Shown here one piece after another: positions 34,811-44,935 of a DNA stretch of 64,000 nt. The position numbers and the translations under genes were made by a program. Numbering within the stretch: the first letter of the stretch is position 1; every line of letters starts with the position of its first letter. The notes under the pieces were generated by a model. It saw only the letters and a program-made list of their open reading frames with translations, searched no databases and had not been told where the DNA came from. The stretch comes from Mesorhizobium sp. WSM3860 (lineage in GTDB: Bacteria; Pseudomonadota; Alphaproteobacteria; Rhizobiales; Rhizobiaceae), in NCBI RefSeq assembly GCF_002294995.1, contig NZ_NSGF01000012.1, forward strand, positions 118,508 through 182,507, in the 5' to 3' direction.

Positions 34811-35056
34811 CTACGCCGCCTTGCGCGTCAATTGCGAAACGGCATCCGCGATGCTGGCCAGCGAAGAGAAGGTGCGCCGCGTCAGCATCGTCTCAGGGAA
34901 TTCGATGTCGAACTCCTCTTCGAGCGCCAGCATCATCTGCACCGAGGCGAAGGAGGTCAGCCCCGCGTCATAGAGATTGGCGTCGTCGGCGAGCGCACCG
35001 AAGTTCAGCGGAATCATCGGATGCTGCTCGAGCAGCGAGCGTATCTGGTCGATCAT
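34811..35056 (-). CDS. Aminoacyl carrier protein (ACP-like)
   Basis: The 81-residue acidic carrier has the phosphopantetheine Ser in AGLTSFASVQ (S35), followed by MLALEEEFDIEFPE, the helix-II pattern of acyl carrier proteins. A longer frame to 35095 exists but the fold begins at MIDQIRS, and GGGTGGG lies before it. It is first in the six-gene operon and is presumably charged by the ligase two genes downstream. It needs a phosphopantetheinyl transferase that is not in the window. Confidence 0.88.
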   Translation of the reverse strand: MIDQIRSLLEQHPMIPLNFGALADDANLYDAGLTSFASVQMMLALEEEFDIEFPETMLTRRTFSSLASIADAVSQLTRKAA

Positions 35057-35404
35057 GGAGGTCCCACCCTTGAGTTGTGCAGCCGGCAATATCACAGACG
35101 CAGCGCAACCGTGGCGTTAACGCCGCCGAGCAGTTTCAACCATGCCTAAGGATCGGTAACGGACCGCAATACAATTTTACGGCTCTCGATTCGGACGGAC
35201 CTCTGTCCGGCGTTTTCTGTGGGTGCGTATCCGCATCGATATCACGCCACGCGCTTCCGCGGCGCCGAGATCTAGGCAAAAGCCTGCCGTCAATCGGTCG
35301 ATCAGATAAATGGTCGACAATAGGCCCTCACTTTGGCCTAATGGTTGCCGCTATCCATTCGAGAGCCGCTGGACGATTTTGGAACGGCGAGACCGGGTAA
35401 GGGT
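35057..35404. other. Intergenic region between the carrier operon and a lipoprotein gene
   Basis: The divergent gap must hold the leftward promoter for the carrier operon and the rightward promoter for the lipoprotein. A weak hairpin (CGGAC/GTCCG, followed by GCGTTTT) lies near 35193-35216. No gene is seen. Confidence 0.5.
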
Positions 35405-35728
35405 ATGAAGTTCACGCTGCTGGGTCTCTTGCCATTGACCTTGATCGCAGGCTGCTCGTCGAGTGTTGCGTCCATCAATCCGGCGAAATACGACAGGATG
35501 AGCTGCGCCGAGCTCAACAGCGCGCTCGGCGACACCGCCACCGATATTTCCCGGACGGCGATCAGCCGCGGCAAGGTCGCCAATACCAGCGTGCCGACTT
35601 GGCTGCCGGGCGGCGAGCGCGTGAAGACGGTCGTGGCCAATCGCGATACCGCCAGGATCGAGCGGCTGCAGCAACAGCAGCAGGCGATCATCGGGGCCAG
35701 GAAGAGCCGCTGCCCGTCCTCGCAGTGA
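35405..35728 (+). CDS. Small lipoprotein of unknown function
   Basis: The 107-residue protein begins MKFTLLGLLPLTLIAGC with a lipobox Cys at residue 17. The mature part has NPAKYDRMSCAELNSALGD, a helical RIERLQQQQQAIIGARKS and a final Cys, giving two mature Cys. Short lipoproteins of this kind are common in rhizobia; no role is known to me. It converges with the ABC transporter gene 27 bp later. Confidence 0.75.
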   Translation: MKFTLLGLLPLTLIAGCSSSVASINPAKYDRMSCAELNSALGDTATDISRTAISRGKVANTSVPTWLPGGERVKTVVANRDTARIERLQQQQQAIIGARKSRCPSSQ

Positions 35729-35755
35729 GCAGGGCGTCGCCGAGCAGCGGAAGTC

Positions 35756-37387
<1,632 letters not shown>

Positions 37388-37389
37388 CT

Positions 37390-38514
37390 TTATCGATCTT
37401 TCGGGTCGAGCGCGTCGCGCAGGCCGTCGCCGACAAAGTTCAGCGCGAAAAGCGTCGAGACGAGAAAGAAGGCCGGGAACAACAGCAGCCAGTTGGCATA
37501 GCCGATGTTCTTGGCACCGACCGAAATCAGCACGCCCCAGCTGGTCATCGGCTCCTGCACGCCTAGGCCGAGGAAGGACAGGAAGCTTTCCAGGATGATG
37601 ACCTGCGGCACCAGCAGCGTCATGTAGATCACCACCGGCCCGAGCAGGTTGGGGATGACGTGGCGCACGAGGATGCCGCGCTGGCCGACGCCCATCGCTT
37701 CCGCCGCCTGAACGTACTCTTGCCTGCGGATCGACAGCGCCTGGCCGCGCACGATGCGCGCCATGTCGAGCCACAGCACCGCGCCCACCGCAAGGAACAT
37801 CAGCACGAAGTTGCGGCCGAAGAACACCACCAGCATGATGACGAAGAAGATGAAGGGCAGCGAGTAAAGCACGTCGACGATGCGCATCATCACCTCGTCG
37901 ACCCTGCCGCCGGCAAAGCCGGCCGTCGCGCCGTAGATCACGCCGATGACGCCGGCGACGACACCGGCAAGCAGGCCGATTGCGAGCGAAATGCGCCCGG
38001 CCATCAGCGTGCGAGACAAGAGATCGCGCCCGGTGTTATCGGTGCCGAAGATGAAATATTGCTGCTTGACGGCGGAGCTCATGGTCATTTCGAGCCCATC
38101 CGGCGACTTGCTCTCGATCTTCGTGTCGTCGAATGCGTCGGAGCGGTCGAGATAGCGGATGTTGCGGTCGTCGACCGGCTTCTTGGAGGTGACGGTGACG
38201 ATGACGCGGCTGCCGTCCTGGTGCCACTCCTTGATGTCGACGCGCATGCGTTTGATCGCGTCGCTCAGCGCGCCCTGGATCATGTCGGGCTTCGGATAGG
38301 CCGAAAGGCTCGGCGGCGTGCGCACATAGTCGCCGTAGATGGTCGTGTATTCATGCGGCACGACCATAGGGCCGAATACACTGATGACGGCAATGAATGC
38401 CAGATAGTAGAGGCTGAACATGGCGGCGCGGTTGCGCTTCAGCCGCGCCCAGGCATTGCCCCAGAGCGAGCGGCCGACGATCGGCTCGGGAACGGCGACG
38501 GCAAGCTCAGTCAT
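37390..38514 (-). CDS. Oligopeptide ABC transporter permease, DppC/OppC type
   Basis: The 374-residue permease has a first membrane helix near residues 30-50 and then about 110 residues of predicted periplasmic sequence (including DIKEWHQDGSRVIVTV) before the second helix. OppC proteins usually have about 300 residues, so this loop is an enlargement. The EAA-like loop reads YVQAAEAMGVGQRGILVRHVIP. It overlaps the other permease by 8 bp. The long loop could contact the binding protein. Confidence 0.88.
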   Translation of the reverse strand: MTELAVAVPEPIVGRSLWGNAWARLKRNRAAMFSLYYLAFIAVISVFGPMVVPHEYTTIYGDYVRTPPSLSAYPKPDMIQGALSDAIKRMRVDIKEWHQDGSRVIVTVTSKKPVDDRNIRYLDRSDAFDDTKIESKSPDGLEMTMSSAVKQQYFIFGTDNTGRDLLSRTLMAGRISLAIGLLAGVVAGVIGVIYGATAGFAGGRVDEVMMRIVDVLYSLPFIFFVIMLVVFFGRNFVLMFLAVGAVLWLDMARIVRGQALSIRRQEYVQAAEAMGVGQRGILVRHVIPNLLGPVVIYMTLLVPQVIILESFLSFLGLGVQEPMTSWGVLISVGAKNIGYANWLLLFPAFFLVSTLFALNFVGDGLRDALDPKDR

Positions 38515-39430
38515 AGCGCACCCTCGGATCGACGACCGCATAGAGAAGATCGACGATCAGGTTGAAGACGATCGTGAAGAGCGCGATCACCACCACGGTT
38601 CCCATGACCAGCGTGTAGTCGCGGTTGAGCGCGGCGTCGACGAAGTAGCGGCCGACGCCTGGAATGGAGAAGATGGTCTCGACGATGATCGAGCCGGTGA
38701 GCAGCGCCGCCGCCGCCGGACCGGTGAAGGAGACGATCGGCAGCACGGCGCCGCGCAACGCGTGCTTGACCACCACCGACCAGTCGGAGAGGCCGAGCGC
38801 GCGGGCGGTGCGGATGTGGTGCGAGCGCAGGCTCTCGATCATCGAGCCGCGCATCAGGCGGGCGACGATGGCGATCTGCGGCAGGGCGAGCGTCAGCACC
38901 GGCCCGACCTTGTTGATCAAGGCGCCGTCACCCCAGCCCCCGATCGGCAACAGCTTCCAGGAAAGCCCGAAGACGAGCTGGATCACCGGCGCGGTGACGA
39001 AGGTCGGGATGGTGCTGCCGGCGGTGGCCAAAGCGATCACCGAATAGTCGGCTATTTTATTCTGGTTGAGCGCCGCGATCGTGCCAAGGATCGAGCCCAG
39101 CAGCAGCGCCAGCACCAGCGCCGAGGTACCGATCTGCACCGAGATCGGCAGGCCCTTGGCGAACAGTTCGGTGACGGTGAAATCCGGCAGGTTGTAGCTC
39201 GGTCCGAAACTGCCGCGCAAAAGATTGCCGAGATAGTGGACATATTGCAGCCAGAGCGGATCGTCCAGGCCGAACTGGGCTTCGAGATTGGCCCTGATCT
39301 CGGGGCTCAAGCCCCGCTCCTGGTTGAACGGGCCGCCTGGCGCGACGCGGATCAGGAAGAACGCCACCGTCACGATGACGAACAGCGTCGGGATGGCGGT
39401 CAATAGCCGCCGGAAGACATAACGCAGCAT
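38507..39430 (-). CDS. Oligopeptide ABC transporter permease, DppB/OppB type
   Basis: The 307-residue permease begins MLRYVFRRLLTAIPTLFVI, the usual first helix, and carries FFLIRVAPGGPF and the coupling loop TARALGLSDWSVVVKHALR. Six membrane segments are expected. It is first of the permease-ATPase unit; the binding-protein gene lies 264 bp upstream across two inverted repeats. Confidence 0.9.
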   Translation of the reverse strand: MLRYVFRRLLTAIPTLFVIVTVAFFLIRVAPGGPFNQERGLSPEIRANLEAQFGLDDPLWLQYVHYLGNLLRGSFGPSYNLPDFTVTELFAKGLPISVQIGTSALVLALLLGSILGTIAALNQNKIADYSVIALATAGSTIPTFVTAPVIQLVFGLSWKLLPIGGWGDGALINKVGPVLTLALPQIAIVARLMRGSMIESLRSHHIRTARALGLSDWSVVVKHALRGAVLPIVSFTGPAAAALLTGSIIVETIFSIPGVGRYFVDAALNRDYTLVMGTVVVIALFTIVFNLIVDLLYAVVDPRVRYD

Positions 39431-39570
39431 CGGCGCCCCGCTTCAGCCAGGGCGACGGCTCTCCAGACGAGATCGTGGCGCGCTGGCATCTCTGATCTTC
39501 GCACCGGGATTGCCGAAAATCCAATCCGACTTTCGGCCCGGCACGACGACAGACCGCGGCCGCCGCTCTT

Positions 39571-39610
39571 GCGCATGACCCGAACCGTAGGTTCGGATGG
39601 GATCATGCGC
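39571..39610. repeat. Rhizobial intergenic inverted repeat
   Basis: Outer arms GCGCATGA/TCATGCGC and inner arms CCGAACC/GGTTCGG enclose a GTA loop. I know similar GCGCATGA-flanked elements as multicopy intergenic repeats in Mesorhizobium and relatives. Confidence 0.7.
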
Positions 39611-39620
39611 CTTCTAGGTG

Positions 39621-39664
39621 CTACAGCGTCCTTTGCGCGTCCCGAAGGACGCGCGGCGCTGTAG
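39621..39664. repeat. Second rhizobial inverted repeat (CTACAGCG...CGCTGTAG)
   Basis: The outer arms CTACAGCG/CGCTGTAG are perfect, the inner arms are GCGCGTCC/GGACGCGC, and the loop is CGAA. It sits just downstream of the frameshifted binding-protein gene and may act as a transcript end or mRNA stabiliser between it and the permeases. Confidence 0.7.
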
Positions 39665-39694
39665 AGAGAGCGGCGGCACGGCCAAGGTTCCTTG

Positions 39695-41286
39695 TCAGTC
39701 CTTGGAGATGAAGCGAGACGGATGAATGTCCATCACATTGTCCTCGAAGCCATGCAGCTTCGAGGACACGATGTCGTGGTAGCTGTAGTAGAGCAGCGGG
39801 ATCTGGCCGACATCGTCGACGAGGATGCGCTCGGCTGCGGCGAGGTCCTTCATGCGCTCCTCAGGCTTGCCGCCGGCGGCGGCTGCCTTGTCCATCGCGG
39901 CTTCATAGGCAGGGCTGTTGTAGTTGAGTAGTTGTTGCCGCTCGCCTTGCGCGAGATGCCGAGGAAGGTCTCCGGATCCTTGTAGTCGGCGATCCAGGCG
40001 GCACGGGCGACGTCGTAGTTGCCCTTCTGCTCGAGGAAGCCATAGTGGGTCTTGGTGTCGGTGTTGAGCAGCGTCACCTCGATGCCGAGCGGCTTCAGCT
40101 GTTCCTGGATCGCGACCGCCGTGTTCTTGTGGTTCTCCGAGGTGTTGTAACGGATCTCCATCTTCAACGGATGCTCGGGTGTATAGCCTAGCTTTTCCAG
40201 GACTTTCTTGGCCGCATCCTCGCGGTCGATCTGAGACATGTCGGCGTATTTTGCCAGTGCCGGCGTGTAGCCCTCGATGCCCGGAGGCACCATCGAATAG
40301 CCGGGCAGCATCGAGTTCTGCCAGACCTTCTCGGCGAGGAAGTCGCGATCGATCGCCATGGAGATGGCGTTGCGCAGCTCGACATTGTCCCAAGGCGCCT
40401 TGTCGGTCTTGACCGCATAATAATAGGTGCCGAGATATGGCCCCACACGGATCTGGTCACCGAATTTGGTTTTGAGATCGGCGAGCTGTTCGGTCGGCAG
40501 GTCACCATAGCTGTCGAGTTCGCCGGCCTCGAAACGCTTCATCGCGGACGAGCGATCCTCGGTCGGGATGTAGTTGACCACGTCGAGCTTGACGCTGGCG
40601 GCATCCCAGAACTTCGGGTTCTTGATCAGTTTCATATGGTCGTTGGGAACCCACTCCGCCAGCGTATAGGCGCCGTTGGAGACCAGCTTGCCCGGTTTGA
40701 TCCAGTCGGCGCCGAGCTTGTCGATGGAAGCCTTGTTGACCGGATAGGTCGCCTGGTGGGTCAGCATCTCAAGGAAGTAGGGCGTCGGAGCCTTCAGCGT
40801 GACTTGCAGCGTGTTGGCGTCGACCGCCTTCACGCCCATATCCTCGGCCTTGCCTTTCTTGGTGTTGAAGTCCTCGGCGCCCTTCACCGGATAGAGCATC
40901 GAGGCGTATTCTGCAGCGGTGGCGGGATCTTCCAGCCGATGGAACGAGTAGACGAAGTCGTCCGCCGTCACCGGGCTGCCATCCGACCAGAGGCCGTCCT
41001 TGCGCAGCTTGAACGTGTAGACAGTGCCGTCGTCGGACACCGTCCAGCTTTCGGCGGCGCCCGGAATGAGGTTCGTCTTCTGGTCATGCATGACGAGGCC
41101 CTGGAACAGGTCGCGTATAATATCGGCCTCGTAGACCGTCGACGTCTTGTGCGGATCGACCGTCTCCGCCTCGGCAGCGGATCCGCGATTGTAGACGGTC
41201 TCGGCAAAGGCAGGCGTGTAGAAGGCACCGGTCGCCAAAGCCATCGTGGTGGCGAACACGGTCGCCTTCAGCAGGTTTTTCAGCAT
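39695..41286 (-). pseudogene. Oligopeptide-binding protein (OppA-like), frameshifted
   Basis: A signal peptide (ending TPAFAETVY) is followed by an SBP_bac_5 chain with EAETVDPHKTS, LFQGLVMHDQKTNLIPGAAESW and NAISMAIDRDF. At about 39930 one base is missing. The reading frame after SGNN goes on as YSTTTALP and stops at 39850, while the correct continuation, LLNYNSPAYEAAMDKAA, is in the next frame and ends at 39695. The total 1,592 bases equal 531 codons minus one base. The loss of about 60 C-terminal residues should damage binding, unless it is a sequencing error. Confidence 0.85.
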
Positions 41287-41574
41287 GAAGTCTCTCCCTT
41301 TGGGCGCGGCCCCTCAACCACGCCTTGAGTGTTGACGCCCCGGAACCATCAACGGGTCCCTTTTAGCGCGCCGCCGGTTCCCTTCCGGCGGCTGGTGGCG
41401 GGAGACTAGACAGAGGAATATCTTATTTCAACTGCCCGCTGCTTGACGTTGAGTGAGCAGCGTCTCGCTAAAACAGCGAAATCTAAAGCTCAGGCACCCG
41501 TTCAACTTTGTGCATCTTTCGGTTGTTCCAGCCGTTTTCTGTTTTTGCAAGCAGGTTTTGGCATTCTCCGGGCC

Positions 41575-41934
41575 ATGCTGAAGAACCGAAATTTCCCTGC
41601 TCCTTGGTTCCGTTTCCGGGCTGATGCCGCGGGCACGTCCGCGGTCGAATTCGCCATGCTGGCGCCGATCTTTATGCTGCTATTGCTCGCAATGGTTGCA
41701 TACGGAATCTATTTCGGCGCCAGCCATTCGGTCCAGCAGATCGCCGCAGACGCGGCGCGAACGGCGATCGCCGGCCTCAACCAGACGGAGCGCCAGGCGC
41801 TGGTCACCGATTTCATCAGCCATGACGTCGCGGGCTATGCCTTTGTCGACCCGAACAAGCTGACGGTCGACGCCAAGGACAGCACGGCCTCGGACAGAAG
41901 CCCGCCGGGCTTTCGGTTAACGCCAGTGCCATGA
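41575..41934 (+). pseudogene. TadE-like pilus protein, C-terminally replaced
   Basis: The 119-residue reading frame has the TadE start: a basic lead, AAGTSAVEFAML, then the hydrophobic helix APIFMLLLLAMVAYGIYF, then NQTERQALVTDFISHDVAGYAF. After TVDAKDST the chain turns to non-homologous SDRSPPGFRLTPVP and stops, where intact TadE proteins continue for roughly 50 residues. The DNA right after codes in another frame for part of a TadG-like protein. A deletion joining tadE to tadG explains this. Confidence 0.7.
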
Positions 41935-42833
41935 GCATGCTGAGCGCAGCCGCGGCGCTCGCCAACGGCACGAACTAGGTTACGGTCGATCTCGGGGCGA
42001 CGATACCGGGACTGACATCGACGACGCTGCAGGTCGCCATCGGCGAACCCATGCAATCCTCGCCATGGCTGGCGGTGGGAGAATTGGGCACGGTGGTGCG
42101 CACTGCGCAGACGCGCATCAAGCTCAATGCCAGCGTCGGGATTGGAAACGGGAACAACGGCAATGGATTTGGCAACGGCACCGGAAATGGCACAGCCGGA
42201 ATGAATTTGGGCGGCGGTGTCAAGCTGCTTGCCGTCAACCTGCCGCTCAATATCGAAGTCGCCCATGCCGAAGCCAAGCTGACCGACATCAGCTGCCCGA
42301 CCGGCCCCTCCAGCATCAAGGTCTCCATCGCCGCGCAGCCGGGCGTCGTCGCGGCCCATCTCGCCGACAGCAACGCCAGCGGCTTTGCAGATTTCAGCAA
42401 GCCGCAATCCTTCAGCGACGCCGACATCGCCGACGTCAGCCTCAAGATGCTGCTGGTCAACCTCAATCTGCTGCAGATCAAGGGATCGTCGGCTTTCTCG
42501 GTCGCCAACATGGCGCCGACGAACCTGACCTTCGGCGCCACCGACATCACCAACAAGGCGATCAAGACAGTGTCGACCAAGAACCTGACGCAGTCGCTCA
42601 CCACCTCGCTGGTGAACAACCTGTCGCTGACGGTCAACGCGCTCGGCCTCGGCCTCGACGCGACCACGCTGCTCGGCACGGTGAAGCCGGCGGTGACGAC
42701 GCTGCTCAATGGCGTCACCGCGCCGGTCGACAACCTCGTCTACAACGTGCTTGCAGCGCTTGGCGTCCATGTCGGCGAAGCCGATGTCCGCGTCACCGGC
42801 GCGACCTGCGGACGCTCGGTGCTGGTGCAGTAG
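41910..42833 (+). pseudogene. 5'-truncated TadG-like pilus protein with in-frame TAG
   Basis: From 41910 one frame reads LSVNASAMSMLSAAAALANGTN, then a TAG at 41976-41978, then VTVDLGATIPGLTSTTL with AIGEPMQSSPWLAV following. The ORF from the Met at 42051 runs 260 residues to 42833. This is the C-terminal part of TadG-like proteins, with a Gly/Asn-rich loop (NGNNGNGFGNGTGNG). The N-terminal von Willebrand-like half is missing. CAG to TAG is the simplest cause of the stop. A short protein from 42051 may still be made. Confidence 0.65.
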
Positions 42834-43202
42834 TCAGATCGTATAGATAATTAAATTTGCCTCTTCAAAGAGGTCCAGACCATCCAGATCGACATATATG
42901 GTCTGCCCTGCCGAATCGACGCCGTTTAGCATCTCTGAAATAGTCCGGGCGTTCTCTCTGGATAAGGATATCGATGCCTTTCCGTCTTCCACCTTGACTA
43001 AGTGCTCATCACCTTCAGAAATCGCAATCTGAAAACCGGATATTCCCGCTGAAAACTTCGCTTCAAATTCAGATGATAGGTCCAACTTATCCTGATGCAA
43101 CAATCTGGAAGACAGCTCTCTGACCTCGCGCAACGTGCACGATACAATTACAGACGGGGGAGGCTCCCCAAACGCGACTTCATTGGTGAATTCGATACGC
43201 AT
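42834..43202 (-). CDS. Small AT-rich gene of unknown function (immunity-protein-like size and context)
   Basis: The 122-residue acidic protein begins MRIEFTNEVAFGEPPPSVIV and has alternating strands and short helices (LREVRELSSRLLHQDKLDLSS, SLSRENARTISEMLNGVDSAG). It has no Cys-rich or membrane feature. The DNA is clearly AT-richer than its neighbours and abuts the tad remnant with no gap, so it may be a recent arrival. Size and acidity resemble immunity proteins of contact-dependent systems, but no toxin gene is present. I cannot name a family. Confidence 0.55.
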   Translation of the reverse strand: MRIEFTNEVAFGEPPPSVIVSCTLREVRELSSRLLHQDKLDLSSEFEAKFSAGISGFQIAISEGDEHLVKVEDGKASISLSRENARTISEMLNGVDSAGQTIYVDLDGLDLFEEANLIIYTI

Positions 43203-43306
43203 AGCCAAACCCCGTCCAACGCTTGATTAGCGTGCAACTTCACCAGCGCCTTTGCAAAACCCAATCTCTTCAGAGGCTTTTGTTGCATAGGCTTACGGCT
43301 TGCCGC

Positions 43307-44935
43307 CTAGTTAGTTCTCCCCAGAAAACTACTTAGAGGTGGCAGTGACAATCCATACTCGCCGATGAACGCGCTGATACTCCCAAGGTCTATCGCCTCG
43401 ACATGCCCGAGATCTGGCGGCAGGGTCCAGTCCGCCGGTTCCCCAGCGAAGTTGAAGACGCAAAGCAGTTGCTCGCCGCCGCCCTCGCGGACAAAGGCAA
43501 GCACGTCGCCCTCCGCCTCGAGAAAGCGGATCGAGCCCCTGACCAGCGCCGGATGGCGCTTGCGCAAGGCCAGCATCGAGCGATAGGCGGCAAGGACAGA
43601 ACCGTCCTCGCCCTCCTGCACATCGACCGCGCGGGCGCGATGCGCCGGTGGCACCGGCAGCCAGGGCTTGGCCGCAGAGAAGCCGCCATTTTCGCCCCCG
43701 GCCTCCCATACCATCGGGGTGCGGCAGCCGTCCCTGCCCTTCACGCCCGGCCAAAAACGGATGCCCAGCGGATCGCGCAGGTCCTCATAGGCAAGCTCGG
43801 CTTCCTCCAATCCAAGTTCCTCGCCCTGGTAGAGGCAGATCGAGCCGCGCAAGCAGGACAACAGCGCGATTGCGAACTTCGCCACCCCGTCCGGATTTTC
43901 GCCGGGCCGCGTCCAGCGGCTGACATGGCGCATGACGTCGTGGTTGGAGAAGGCCCAGCAGACCCAGCCGTCGGCAACCGCGTTTTCGAAAGCCTCGACG
44001 CAGCCGCGCACATGAGCGGCCGAGAATTGCGGGCCGAGCAGGTCGAAGGTGTAGCACATCTGCAATTTGTCGCCGCCGGAGGTGTAGGCGGCGAGCGTCT
44101 GCAGCGAACGCTCCTCGTCGCCCACCTCGCCGACCGCGGCGCGGTCCGGATACTTGTCGAGCAGCGCACGGAAGCGCTTCAGGAAATCGAGATTCTCGGG
44201 CCGCGTCTTGTCGAAGAGATGTTCCTGGAAGGCGTAAGTGGTGGTAGCGACGTTGGTGCCGGCGACGCTTGAAGCCAGCGGCGGGTTGTCGCGCAGCCAG
44301 CGGTCGTGGACATAGTAGTTCACGGTGTCCAGCCGGAACCCGTCAACGCCGCGCTCCAGCCAGAAGCGCACGGTGTCAAGGACCGCATCCTGCATCTCCG
44401 GATTGTGGAAATTCAGATCCGGCTGCGCGGCGAGAAAATTGTGCATGTAGTATTGCCGGCGGGTGGTGTCCCACTCCCAGGCCGGCCCGCCGAACAGCGA
44501 TTGCCAGTTGTTGGGCGCACTGCCATCCGGCTTGGCGTCGGCCCAGACATACCAGTCCGCCTTGGCATTGTCGCGGCTGGCGCGGCTCTCGCTAAACCAT
44601 TCGTGCTTGTCCGACGAATGCGAGATCACCTGGTCGATGATGAGCTTCAGGCCGAGCCGGTGCGCCTCGGCGACCAGCGCATCGAAATCCTCCAGTGTGC
44701 CGAACATTGGATCGACATCGCGATAGTCCGACACGTCGTAGCCCATGTCGGCCATCGGCGACTTGAAGAAGGGCGAGAGCCAGACGGCGTCGACGCCGAT
44801 CGAAGCGACATGGGCGAGCCGCGACGTTATCCCCTTGAGATCGCCGCTGCCGTCGCCGGTCGTATCCTGGAAGGAGCGCGGATAGATCTGGTAGATCACG
44901 CAGCCGCGCCACCATTCGGCATTCTCACCAGCCAT
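43307..44935 (-). CDS. Alpha-glucosidase, GH13 (AglA-like)
   Basis: The 542-residue enzyme should hydrolyse alpha-1,4 or other alpha-glucosides in the cytoplasm. The start reads WWRGCVIYQIYPRSFQD. GH13 regions follow: region I LIIDQVISH, region II GFRLDTVNYY (catalytic Asp), the nucleophile/acid-base Glu in AVGEVGD and FSNHDVMRH. The ATG overlaps the glgX stop as TAATG. It ends the glycogen-gene series and could degrade maltodextrins released by GlgX. Confidence 0.85.
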   Translation of the reverse strand: MAGENAEWWRGCVIYQIYPRSFQDTTGDGSGDLKGITSRLAHVASIGVDAVWLSPFFKSPMADMGYDVSDYRDVDPMFGTLEDFDALVAEAHRLGLKLIIDQVISHSSDKHEWFSESRASRDNAKADWYVWADAKPDGSAPNNWQSLFGGPAWEWDTTRRQYYMHNFLAAQPDLNFHNPEMQDAVLDTVRFWLERGVDGFRLDTVNYYVHDRWLRDNPPLASSVAGTNVATTTYAFQEHLFDKTRPENLDFLKRFRALLDKYPDRAAVGEVGDEERSLQTLAAYTSGGDKLQMCYTFDLLGPQFSAAHVRGCVEAFENAVADGWVCWAFSNHDVMRHVSRWTRPGENPDGVAKFAIALLSCLRGSICLYQGEELGLEEAELAYEDLRDPLGIRFWPGVKGRDGCRTPMVWEAGGENGGFSAAKPWLPVPPAHRARAVDVQEGEDGSVLAAYRSMLALRKRHPALVRGSIRFLEAEGDVLAFVREGGGEQLLCVFNFAGEPADWTLPPDLGHVEAIDLGSISAFIGEYGLSLPPLSSFLGRTN

